NCBI GenBank assembly: GCA_021817065.1
Contig: JAKAWH010000025.1
Location: 1-34,268 of the forward strand
Direction: 5' to 3'
Origin: Actinomycetes bacterium
GTDB lineage: Bacteria; Actinomycetota; Acidimicrobiia; Acidimicrobiales; JAKAVM01
DNA: 34,268 nt
Shown: one piece after another, positions 25,996-32,758 of the stretch
Layout: every line of letters begins with the position of its first letter
Position numbering within the stretch: the first letter of the stretch is position 1
The notes under the pieces: model-generated
What the model was told of the DNA's origin: nothing
Databases searched by the model: none
Seen by the model: only the letters and a program-made list of their open reading frames with translations
Translations under genes and position numbers: made by a program

Positions 25996-26973
25996 ATGCT
26001 GCGCACCCGCCTCACCGAGCTGCTCAACGTCGACCATCCGGTCATGCTGGCCGGGATGGGGGGCGTCTCCTACAACAAGCTGGTCGCCGCGGTGTCCGAG
26101 GCCGGTGGTTTCGGGTGCCTGGGCGCGTCCACCATGATCACCGACCAGATGATCACCGAGATACGCAAGGTGAAGGACCAGACCTCCAAGCCGTTCGGAG
26201 TGGACCTTCTCACCGCCATGCCGGGCGACATGGTCCGCCAGGTCGAGATCGTCATCGCCGAGGGAGCATCGGTCTTCGTCGCCGGACTGGGCATCCCCGC
26301 TGACGTGATCGAGCTCTGTCACCGCCACGGCGTACTTGTCGTAAATATGTGCGGCAAGGTGATCCACGCTCGCAAAGCAGTGGATGCCGGATGCGACATC
26401 GTGGTGGCTCAGGGGACCGAGGCGGGAGGCCACACAGGTACTGTCGCCACCATGCCGCTGGTTCCCCAGATCGTCGACGCTGTCGGGGGGCAGGTGCCTG
26501 TAGTGGCTGCAGGAGGCATCTTCGACGGGCGTGGACTCGCCGCCGCCCTCGCCCTGGGTGCCGACGGCGTGTGGATCGGTACACGATTCATCGCAACTCC
26601 AGAAGCCCGCGCAGTTGTCGGGTACAAAGACACGATACTGGCTACAGCGGAGGACGGCACGGTGGTGACCCGGGGCTTCTCCGGCAAGACGATGCGGGCG
26701 ATCCGCAACACCTACACCGACTACTGGGCCGCCCACCCCGACGAGTTGGACACCTTCCCGATGCAGGCGGCCAAGTCGATGCAAGCGGGAGCGTTCCATC
26801 TGGGTGGCGACGAGGAGACGCCGGACGTCGATCCCAGCCGGGAGTGCTACCCGTCCGGGCAGGGGGTAGGAGCGATCTCCTCGTTGATCCCGGCAGCCGA
26901 ATTGGTCCGTTCCTTCGTCGACGTGGCCGAACAGGTATTGGCACGGATCGCCCCGTCCGCCGTCAGCGCTTGA
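25996..26973 (+). CDS. Nitronate monooxygenase / 2-nitropropane dioxygenase-like flavoprotein
   Basis: A 325-residue FMN TIM-barrel protein. It shows the N-terminal VDHPVMLAGMGGVSYNKLVAAVSEAGGFG, AQGTEAGGHTG with the active-site His, VVAAGGIFDGRGLAAALALGADGVWIGTRF for FMN phosphate binding, and a C-terminal YPSGQGVGAISSLIPAAELV. Family members oxidise nitronates or act as enoyl-reductase-like enzymes in lipid pathways. The mix of neighbours (thioesterase, acyl-CoA genes) favours a lipid role, which is inference. Its TGA overlaps the ATG of an 18-codon frame (TGATG) leading to the thioesterase. Confidence 0.9.
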   Translation: MLRTRLTELLNVDHPVMLAGMGGVSYNKLVAAVSEAGGFGCLGASTMITDQMITEIRKVKDQTSKPFGVDLLTAMPGDMVRQVEIVIAEGASVFVAGLGIPADVIELCHRHGVLVVNMCGKVIHARKAVDAGCDIVVAQGTEAGGHTGTVATMPLVPQIVDAVGGQVPVVAAGGIFDGRGLAAALALGADGVWIGTRFIATPEARAVVGYKDTILATAEDGTVVTRGFSGKTMRAIRNTYTDYWAAHPDELDTFPMQAAKSMQAGAFHLGGDEETPDVDPSRECYPSGQGVGAISSLIPAAELVRSFVDVAEQVLARIAPSAVSA

Positions 26974-27029
26974 TGAGCCCCGGAAGTCGCTACCCCGACA
27001 GCGTTTCGGAGCCTCCCTCGTGGCCATGA
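26973..27029 (+). CDS. Possible 18-residue coupling ORF
   Basis: ATG 26973 overlaps the upstream TGA (TGATG), and its own TGA overlaps ATG 27026 of the thioesterase (ATGA). The peptide would be MSPGSRYPDSVSEPPSWP. It bridges the gap between the two enzymes in a way that could pass ribosomes along. It may be chance; no homology can be judged at this length. Confidence 0.25.
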   Translation: MSPGSRYPDSVSEPPSWP

Positions 27030-27451
27030 CCGAGGCGGATCAGGAGGCGGCCCGAAAGTCGATCACCGAGCTGATGGCGAAGACGCCCTTCCTGGCCGGC
27101 CTGGGAATCGTGTTCGAGAAGTACGAGCCCGACGATGTAACCGTACGCTTGCCCTTCCGCGAAGACCTCACCAACGACGGGACTGTCTACCACGGTGGAG
27201 TCGTCGCCTCGATCATCGACACAGCGGGAGCGGCGGCAGCCTGGTCCCATCACGACTTCGAAAAGGGAATCCGCGCCTCCACCGTCTCGATGAGTATCCA
27301 GTACGTCGGAACCGCCAAGAAGTCAGACCTTCTCTGCCATGGGCGCGCGATCAAACGGGGGAAGGAACTGATCTTCACCGAGATATCGGCAACCGATGCA
27401 ATTGGGAACCCGGTTGCACATGCCGTCCAGGTCTACCGCATCGCACAGTGA
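27020..27451 (+). CDS. PaaI-family hotdog thioesterase
   Basis: A hotdog-fold acyl-CoA thioesterase of about 141-143 residues. The motif LTNDGTVYHGGVVASIIDTAGAAAA is the active-site helix region typical of the PaaI/YdiI group, followed by TVSMSIQYVGTAKKSDLLCHGRAIKRGKELIFTEISATD. Starts possible are GTG 27020 and ATG 27026; the latter forms an ATGA overlap with the preceding short ORF. It probably hydrolyses an acyl- or aryl-CoA. The next gene overlaps its stop. Confidence 0.9.
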   Translation: MAMTEADQEAARKSITELMAKTPFLAGLGIVFEKYEPDDVTVRLPFREDLTNDGTVYHGGVVASIIDTAGAAAAWSHHDFEKGIRASTVSMSIQYVGTAKKSDLLCHGRAIKRGKELIFTEISATDAIGNPVAHAVQVYRIAQ

Positions 27452-28539
27452 CCATCGCCAAGGCTCTCGTCCTGGAGGGACCGCGGCGTCTGGTGCCTCG
27501 TTCCCTCTCCATCCCAGCTGTGGGCGAAGACACCGCCCTCCTCCGGATCGAGGCGTGCGGCCTCTGCGGTACCGACCACGAGCAGTTCACAGGTGCCATG
27601 GGATCGGGATTCGCATTCGTCCCCGGTCACGAGGCAGTCGGCATCATCGAGGAGATTGGTCCGGTGGCGGAATCCCGGTGGGGGGTCACAATTGGAGACC
27701 GAGTGGCGGTGGAGGTCTTTCAGTCCTGCCGCGAGTGCGAACATTGCCGGCAGGGCGAGTACCGCCGGTGCCAGGTACACGGAATCGGCGACATGTACGG
27801 CTTCATCCCGGTCGGCAAGGAACCCGGGCTGTGGGGAGGCTATTCCACCCACCTTTTCCTCTCTCGTGACGCGATGCTCCACCGGGTGCCCGACGGCGTC
27901 GATCCGGTGCTGGCCACACTTTTCAATCCGCTCGGAGCCGGCATCCGATGGGGATGCACCTTGCCGGGTACGGCTCGTGGAGACGTGGTGGCAATCTTCG
28001 GCCCGGGTATCCGAGGACTCTGCTCGGTCGTTGCCGTCCACCAGGCCGGTGCCTCGTTCGTCATGGTGACCGGGTACGGGCCGGGAGACGCAGGCAGGTT
28101 GGAGGTAGCCAGGACACTTGGGGCCGACCTCGCAGTGGACGTGGCGGAGGAGGACCCAGCCGCCGCCCTCGCCGGAGCGACCGGTCGGCTGGCTGACGTG
28201 GTGGTGAACGTAACCGCCAAAGCGCCCTCCGCGTTCGGTCAGGCGATCCAGACGGTCCGGCCGGGAGGCACGGTGGTAATGGCCGGCACCAGCGGAGCGG
28301 TGGGCACACCGGGTCTCGTGCCCGACATGATCGCCTTCAAAGAGGTCCGGGTACTGGGCGCTCTGGGGGTGGACGCGCCTGCCTACGCCGAGGCCCTCCG
28401 GGTAATCGCCTCCGGGCGGTACCCATTCGGGGATCTTCCCCGGCGCATCGCTACGCTGGAAACCCTGGAACAACTGCTCACGAACATGGCCGGAGAAGGC
28501 AGTGTGCCACCCCCGGTTCACGGAGTTCTGGTGCCGTGA
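27448..28539 (+). CDS. Zinc-dependent alcohol dehydrogenase (MDR superfamily)
   Basis: A 363-residue medium-chain dehydrogenase. Catalytic zinc ligands are seen in CGLCGTDHEQF (Cys about 40) and GHEAVG. The structural zinc lobe is CRECEHCRQGEYRRC, with the full C-x2-C-x2-C-x7-C spacing. The nucleotide-binding loop is IFGPGIRGLCSVVAVHQAGA. The start GTG 27448 overlaps the thioesterase TGA as GTGA, so the genes are coupled. It likely oxidises an alcohol to an aldehyde or ketone within the same pathway; the substrate is unknown. Confidence 0.92.
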   Translation: MTIAKALVLEGPRRLVPRSLSIPAVGEDTALLRIEACGLCGTDHEQFTGAMGSGFAFVPGHEAVGIIEEIGPVAESRWGVTIGDRVAVEVFQSCRECEHCRQGEYRRCQVHGIGDMYGFIPVGKEPGLWGGYSTHLFLSRDAMLHRVPDGVDPVLATLFNPLGAGIRWGCTLPGTARGDVVAIFGPGIRGLCSVVAVHQAGASFVMVTGYGPGDAGRLEVARTLGADLAVDVAEEDPAAALAGATGRLADVVVNVTAKAPSAFGQAIQTVRPGGTVVMAGTSGAVGTPGLVPDMIAFKEVRVLGALGVDAPAYAEALRVIASGRYPFGDLPRRIATLETLEQLLTNMAGEGSVPPPVHGVLVP

Positions 28540-28565
28540 ACACCTCCATCGGCGGTACCAGCTAT

Positions 28566-28651
28566 GTTCATCCCGCCGGAAACACCAGGCGACCCTGTCG
28601 GCATGGCGACACCAGGGGTGCCACCAGCGACGTTCCTCCCGCCGGAGACAC
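28566..28651. repeat. Imperfect direct repeat upstream of the CMD-like gene
   Basis: GTTCATCCCGCCGGAAACAC at 28566 recurs as GTTCCTCCCGCCGGAGACAC at 28632, two mismatches in 20, with a 66-bp period. The second copy ends 3 bp before the start codon of the next gene. Confidence 0.6.
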
Positions 28652-28654
28652 ACC

Positions 28655-29275
28655 ATGACCGTGTCCCCCCTCGATCGGGATTCCGCCCGGAAAGCTGCCG
28701 AGGCATTGGGGGTGCCCGAAGGGATGACCCGGCTGTCGGTGTTCCAGGTGCTGCTGAGGCACCCCGCGCTGGCCAAACCGTTCAACGACCTGTTGATGTG
28801 CCTGCTTTTTTCCGGCTCGCTAGACGTGCGGCTGCGGGAACTGGTGATCATGCGCATGGGATGGGTGACCGGCTCGGTATACGAGTGGACCCAGCACTGG
28901 GGAATCGCCCAGGTCCTCGGAATCGATCCCGACGATCTACTCGCTGTACGCGACTGGCACTCGGCTCCGGCGTCGCAATTCACCCCCGTCGACCGCGCCG
29001 CTCTCGCCGCGGTCGACGACGTGGCCTCGTGCGGCTACATCTCCCCGACCACCTGGGTCGCCGTCGAGGAGGCGCTGCCAGACCGGGCCGATCAGGTGGA
29101 ACTCGCCATGCTTGTGTCCACCTACGCCGCGGTGTCGGTGTTCCTCCGCAGCCTGGAAGTGCCACTCGAAGAGGGTGTCGAGCCCTGGCCCCCCGACGGG
29201 CTCGACCCGGGGAGGGCGACTCCCCCTGAATCGCCTGCTGCCGCGGTCGCGCCGAACCCCCCCACTGATCTCTAG
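28655..29275 (+). CDS. Carboxymuconolactone decarboxylase (CMD) family-like protein
   Basis: A 206-residue helical protein. The region LRHPALAKPFNDLLMCLLFSGSLDVRLRELVIMRMGWVTGSVYEWTQHWGIAQVLGI matches the AhpD/CMD fold core. The CxxC redox pair of AhpD is absent; the corresponding place reads SVYEWTQH, so a peroxidase-reductase role is unlikely. A C-terminal Pro-rich tail follows. ATG 28655 is chosen; the ORF-track start at 28502 overlaps the alcohol dehydrogenase and has no family similarity. It lies 115 bp after the alcohol dehydrogenase on the same strand. The reaction is unknown. Confidence 0.82.
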   Translation: MTVSPLDRDSARKAAEALGVPEGMTRLSVFQVLLRHPALAKPFNDLLMCLLFSGSLDVRLRELVIMRMGWVTGSVYEWTQHWGIAQVLGIDPDDLLAVRDWHSAPASQFTPVDRAALAAVDDVASCGYISPTTWVAVEEALPDRADQVELAMLVSTYAAVSVFLRSLEVPLEEGVEPWPPDGLDPGRATPPESPAAAVAPNPPTDL

Positions 29276-29308
29276 CTCTGTCGCCGAAATGTGCACACGT
29301 GCCGGAAT

Positions 29309-29336
29309 GCGCGCGATGAGACGCAAATTCGCGCGC
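29309..29336. terminator. 8-bp stem-loop downstream of the CMD-like gene
   Basis: GCGCGCGA and TCGCGCGC form a perfect stem around a 12-nt loop, 33 bp after the stop codon. There is no T-run, so it could be a terminator, an mRNA-stabilising structure or a protein-binding site. The rest of the 205-bp gap (29276-29480) holds AT-richer DNA with several TA-rich hexamers near 29375-29390 that could be promoters. Confidence 0.3.
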
Positions 29337-29427
29337 TCTGCCCACGAACCGTAGTTAGTTGGGCATATGTAGCGATTAATTCTCGCGATCCTGCCCCTTG
29401 AGACTGCGTTCTACCTAGTGAAGATGC

Positions 29428-29460
29428 ATCCCGTGTCGCACACGTCATCGTGGACGGGAT
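29428..29460 (+). promoter_or_regulatory. Leader stem-loop before the GGDEF gene
   Basis: ATCCCGT (29428-29434) pairs with ACGGGAT (29454-29460). An alternative inner hairpin CGTGT-CGC-ACACG uses some of the same bases. The structure ends 5 bp before an AGGGAGGAAGG ribosome-binding site, so it could affect translation. I do not recognise a known riboswitch. Confidence 0.3.
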
Positions 29461-29480
29461 CCGGAAGGGAGGAAGGTGAA

Positions 29481-30233
29481 GTGATCGGAGTGCTGGGCAC
29501 GCGCGGAGAGGAGAGTCGCGTCAGGCGAGGTGGGGAAAAGCAGAACGCAGGGGTGACTACCCCGCGGAGCCGACTTCACCGGGAGAGCAGTTCGGCTGAA
29601 GCGCCGTGTACCAACCCCCGGTGCAGGGAACTGATCACGTCGCTGCAGCAGGCAGCACTCGTCGATCTCCTTACGGGCTGCAGGAACAGGCGCGCGCTCG
29701 ATACGGAGTTCGGTGCCGTCGTGGCGGCGGCAAGAAGGGCATCCGGAGATATCGCGGTGATCGTCGCAGATCTCGACGGATTGAAGGCCACCAACGACGG
29801 CCTCGGCCATCTTTACGGCGATGCGCGGCTGCGGGCTTTTGCATCTGCACTTCGCAACGGCCTACGGGAGTCCGATCTCGTATACAGATTCGGCGGTGAC
29901 GAATTCGTCATCGTCATTCCCTCCACCGATCGCGACGGAGCGATCGAGGTGATGAACCGGATCTCCCTATCCGGGAGCCCTCCCTTCTCGTGGGGCGCGA
30001 CGTCACTGCAGGTGTGCACGGGGTCCCCGAGCGAAGAGGTACCGGGATCGTACGACCCCTTCCACCTCATCGCGGTTGCCGACACCGAGCTTTACGAGGC
30101 CAAGCGGCGGTCGCATGCTTCGAGCTCGATGGGACGGATGCCGGGAAACGGGAGCACCCGTTGGCACGCTGAGGTCATCGGGGCGCCTTCGGGAGGGTGG
30201 GTCGACATAGAACCTCTGCAATGCGTGCAGTGA
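29481..30233 (+). CDS. Soluble diguanylate cyclase (GGDEF domain)
   Basis: A 250-residue enzyme expected to make c-di-GMP from two GTP. The N-terminal 55 residues are polar and basic with CTNPRC and no recognisable sensor or membrane segment. The domain begins at DLLTGCRNRRALD, continues through ADLDGLKATNDGLGH, and has an intact active site RFGGDEF (GGDEF about 138-142). An inhibitory RxxD site (RESD, 129-132) lies five residues before GGDEF, and the domain closes with ADTELYEAKRRS. GTG 29481 follows a strong AGGGAGGAAGG; GTG 29418 and ATG 29424 are earlier alternatives. Its TGA overlaps the GTG of the ECF sigma gene. Confidence 0.88.
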   Translation: MIGVLGTRGEESRVRRGGEKQNAGVTTPRSRLHRESSSAEAPCTNPRCRELITSLQQAALVDLLTGCRNRRALDTEFGAVVAAARRASGDIAVIVADLDGLKATNDGLGHLYGDARLRAFASALRNGLRESDLVYRFGGDEFVIVIPSTDRDGAIEVMNRISLSGSPPFSWGATSLQVCTGSPSEEVPGSYDPFHLIAVADTELYEAKRRSHASSSMGRMPGNGSTRWHAEVIGAPSGGWVDIEPLQCVQ

Positions 30234-31339
30234 GCGACAATGGTTGCCTGGTCGACCTGTCCGAGGACAGGAAGCTCGTCGAGGAGTGCCAGGCCGGAAA
30301 CCTAGCAGCCTTTGACCAATTGTATGCGCGGTATTTCGCGCGCCTCACTCGTTTCTGTCACCGGAGACTGGGGAGCGGATGTGACGCGGAAGACGTAGCG
30401 CAAGAGACGTTCTTCCGTGCCTGGAAGGCGCTGCCCTCCTTCAGCGGGGAGAAGCACTTCTACCCGTGGCTCACCGTCATCGCCGCACACCTGTGCACCG
30501 ACCGCCTTCGATCCTCGGCGCGTTGCGTGCCAGTCAGGGAGCTCGCCGTCGGCGGTCACGACGTTCACAGTGAGCAAGAAGAACGGCTGATGGCCCGTGC
30601 TGAAGGGGCGATGGCACGTGAGGCGCTGCACAGGATTCCTCCTCGACACCGTGAGATCCTCCTCGAGAAGGAGGACAAAGGGTGGACGTGTGAGCAGATC
30701 GCAACGCACCATGACGTGTCCGTTTCGGCGGTGATGACCACTCTCTGGCGGGCCCGCCAAGAACTCCGCAGGGCGTATTCGGATATCGAGGCACGATGCT
30801 GCGTGCTGGGTTCCGCCTTGTTCGTCCTGCGACGTGTCGTGAGAGGCGGCGCGATCAAGACGACCAGCGTGGTCGCGGGCTCAGCGGGAGCCGTCCCACC
30901 CGGTTTTGCTCCGGTAGCTCGTTCCACGCTCGCCGCGGCAGCTTCGATGGCGGCCCTTCCCTCGGGTACCGGCCCGATGGCCATCACGATTCCTTCGATA
31001 TCCCTGAGGCGATCTCCCGTCATGCCACTGGGCGCTCCGGTGGGCGCTATGCACGGTACGGGCACAGTGCCCGGCGGGACTCCGGCGGCGGCGCTCTCGG
31101 TGCCCCTAGTGCCGCGACCAGACCAGGGAACCGGGAATGGCGCCTCTGGTGCACACCAGGAAGCCGCGGTGCGTTGGTCGGGCGATGGCCCCGTGAACAC
31201 GCCGGAGGGTGGCGCGAGCTCCAGCCTGCATCCGGACACGTCCGCAGGTTGGTCAAGATGGGATACCGCGGGCCCACCCGCAATCACCGGTGCTGATCGG
31301 ACACACCCGGGAGGATCCGAAGGGAGACGGCACGGTTGA
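30230..31339 (+). CDS. ECF sigma factor with long C-terminal extension
   Basis: A 369-residue sigma-70 family protein. Region 2 spans about 24-95 (AAFDQLYARYFARLTRF, DAEDVAQETFFRAWKALPSFSG). Region 4 spans about 130-183 (RIPPRHREILLEKEDKGWTCEQIATHHDVSVSAVMTTLWRARQELRRAY). Typical ECF factors end here. This one continues for about 185 residues, first with a short hydrophobic patch (CCVLGSALFVLRRVV) and then a Pro/Gly/Ala/Ser-rich tail without clear domains. No separate anti-sigma gene is adjacent. The start GTG 30230 overlaps the GGDEF stop as GTGA; ATG 30221 is possible. Coupling suggests joint control with c-di-GMP. Confidence 0.85.
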   Translation: MSDNGCLVDLSEDRKLVEECQAGNLAAFDQLYARYFARLTRFCHRRLGSGCDAEDVAQETFFRAWKALPSFSGEKHFYPWLTVIAAHLCTDRLRSSARCVPVRELAVGGHDVHSEQEERLMARAEGAMAREALHRIPPRHREILLEKEDKGWTCEQIATHHDVSVSAVMTTLWRARQELRRAYSDIEARCCVLGSALFVLRRVVRGGAIKTTSVVAGSAGAVPPGFAPVARSTLAAAASMAALPSGTGPMAITIPSISLRRSPVMPLGAPVGAMHGTGTVPGGTPAAALSVPLVPRPDQGTGNGASGAHQEAAVRWSGDGPVNTPEGGASSSLHPDTSAGWSRWDTAGPPAITGADRTHPGGSEGRRHG

Positions 31340-31393
31340 ACTCCCACCCCGGCAGTCGGTCCTCATCCAGCAAGGCGCACCCACTCCAGCGAG

Positions 31394-31399
31394 TACTCT
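31394..31399 (+). promoter_or_regulatory. -10 element of the TetR gene
   Basis: TACTCT exactly 6 nt before ATG 31406, so the regulator is transcribed separately from the sigma gene as a leaderless mRNA. Confidence 0.6.
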
Positions 31400-31405
31400 G
31401 GAACC

Positions 31406-32092
31406 ATGGTCGGGAGGGTGCCAGCTCTTCCGTCGCTGGATGTGTCGGCTGCGACGGTGACGCCCCGCCGACGCAGGCGTGCCTCGAGCGACCACCAGAA
31501 AGAAATGCGGCGAGAACAGATCCTCGCTGCGGCGAAGCGGGTGTTCGCCGCCAACGGCTTCCACGCAACCACCATCGCCGATGTCGCCCGGCAGGCGGGT
31601 GTCTCCTACGGGATCGTCTACTGGTACTTCGACAACAAGGAGGCACTCTTCCGCTCCCTCATGGACGGGGAGGAGCAGGCGCTCCGTACCCACATCGGCC
31701 AGTCCGTCCTCGAGAGGGCACTGCACCCTGGCGATCCCGACCTCACCGTCACCGCCATCAAGCAGGCCCTTCGGGCTACCCTGGGGTTCTTCGAGTCCCG
31801 CCCCGATTCGGCGCGCATCCTCTTCCGCGATTCCCTATCCTTCAGCGATAATTTCGCCCGGCACCTTTTCGACATCTACGAAAGGTTCATCGGGGACATC
31901 GAGGCTGCCCTCGTCGCGGCACAGGAGGGAGGGCAGGTCATCCAGGGCCCAGCCCGGATCATGGCCTACTCGGTCGCGGCTCTCGTCGGGCAAGTCACGC
32001 TGCGGCGCCTGGTCACCGACGATGGCCTCACCACCGATCAGGTTGCCGACTTCCTGGTGGAATTTATCCTGAACGGGATTCTGGCGCGCTGA
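31406..32092 (+). CDS. TetR/AcrR-family transcriptional regulator
   Basis: A 228-residue repressor. The N-terminal 30 residues are Arg-rich. The helix-turn-helix spans about 33-80: REQILAAAKRVFAANGFHATTIADVARQAGVSYGIVYWYFDNKEALFRSL. The C-terminal ligand and dimer domain is all-helical, with SARILFRDSLSFSDNFARHLFDIYERFIGDIEAAL. The ligand is unknown; many actinobacterial relatives bind acyl-CoAs. It is a candidate for the ACCGNNCGGT or KstR-like palindromes, but no such site lies in its own promoter. Confidence 0.92.
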   Translation: MVGRVPALPSLDVSAATVTPRRRRRASSDHQKEMRREQILAAAKRVFAANGFHATTIADVARQAGVSYGIVYWYFDNKEALFRSLMDGEEQALRTHIGQSVLERALHPGDPDLTVTAIKQALRATLGFFESRPDSARILFRDSLSFSDNFARHLFDIYERFIGDIEAALVAAQEGGQVIQGPARIMAYSVAALVGQVTLRRLVTDDGLTTDQVADFLVEFILNGILAR

Positions 32093-32146
32093 CCCCAGTC
32101 GTGGCCGGGGGTTTGCCAGGGACTCAACTGCCTCGGGGCGGGCGCC

Positions 32147-32428
32147 CTACAAGTAGGTGTTGAGGAAGCCTTCCGCTGCGCGGCCCGAAGCGCCGCCAAG
32201 GCTCCCCACCGCCTGGCTGATCGAGTTGATCATGCCTGCTGCTGGAGATGCCGCCTGTGCAGACCCGGAACCGGATCCCCCGAGCTGGTTGGCGACGTAC
32301 TGATCGATCTGCTGGGTGGGACTCGACGCCTGAGAGGTCGTCACACCGCCCGCGAGCGCTCCGGCGACATATTGATCGATCTCCTGGGTGGGGTTGGGGT
32401 ACTGGTTAACTCCTGAAACCGAACTCAT
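32147..32428 (-). CDS. Small internally repeated protein of unknown function
   Basis: A 93-residue protein I do not recognise. It contains two clear repeats, NPTQEIDQYVAGALAGG and SPTQQIDQYVANQLGGS, and a weaker third, SPAAGMINSISQAVGSLGG. It is rich in Gly, Ser, Ala and Gln, has one basic residue in total and lacks Cys, signal peptide and membrane segment. A good ribosome-binding site, AAAGGAGC, lies 8 nt before the ATG, and TATCCT (reverse strand, 32458-32453) could be its -10. The repeat spacing suggests two or three short amphipathic helices with flexible linkers. It may be secreted non-classically or structural; this is speculation. Confidence 0.7.
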   Translation of the reverse strand: MSSVSGVNQYPNPTQEIDQYVAGALAGGVTTSQASSPTQQIDQYVANQLGGSGSGSAQAASPAAGMINSISQAVGSLGGASGRAAEGFLNTYL

Positions 32429-32517
32429 CGGCGGCCGCTCCTTTGCCTCCCCAGGATATCGGCATTCTCTGCTTCATTGTTGAGCACCGCGTAGGCATGG
32501 GTTAACTTTTCGCCTGG

Positions 32518-32610
32518 TTGCCTCCTGGTTGCCTCCTGGTTGCCTCCTGAATCCTGCTTGCCTCCTGAATCCTGCCTCCTGACTCCTGCTTGCCTCCTGA
32601 CTCCTGACTT
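32518..32610. repeat. CTCCTG minisatellite
   Basis: Three 11-bp units TTGCCTCCTGG/A (32518-32550) grade into 18-bp units TTGCCTCCTGAATCCTGC (32540-32557 and 32558-32575) and shorter CTCCTGAC variants up to 32610. The plus strand is almost free of A, so the tract is strongly strand-biased. On the minus strand the unit reads CAGGAGGCAA, which resembles a Shine-Dalgarno. Confidence 0.85.
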
Positions 32611-32670
32611 CCCGTTTAGGACTCGGTCGGGTGTTTCTCACCTTCGCCCTGGTTCACCCTCCTCACCGTC

Positions 32671-32700
32671 CCCCGGCTCCCCCCGGCTCCCCCCGGCGCC
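32671..32700. repeat. 10-bp tandem repeat CCCCGGCTCC
   Basis: Two exact copies and one with a single change (CCCCGGCGCC), directly upstream of the HNH promoter. Confidence 0.85.
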
Positions 32701-32745
32701 TTGATATCCACAGGATATTCCCTAGTCGCATTGATTATTCAGCGG

Positions 32746-32751
32746 TAGAAT
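32746..32751 (+). promoter_or_regulatory. -10 element of the DUF222-HNH gene
   Basis: TAGAAT, 7 nt before ATG 32759. The surrounding DNA is locally AT-rich. Confidence 0.5.
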
Positions 32752-32758
32752 CCTCCTT

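Larger units (their letters stand above)
32429..32758. other. 330-bp intergenic region rich in short repeats
   Basis: This is the longest gene-free stretch. From left to right it holds the leader and promoter of the small protein, an AT-richer segment, a CTCCTG-based minisatellite (32518-32610), a CCCCGGCTCC run (32671-32700) and the -10 of the HNH gene. No ORF with protein-like composition and no RNA gene was found. Confidence 0.7.

Noticed and set aside
27433-28983. 516-residue minus-strand ORF
   Set aside because: It is antisense to the zinc alcohol dehydrogenase and the CMD-like gene, both of which carry family motifs.
29281-29480. tRNA, CRISPR repeat or known riboswitch in the gap before the GGDEF gene
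   Set aside because: No cloverleaf, no regularly spaced repeats, and no c-di-GMP riboswitch consensus was found; only simple stem-loops are present.
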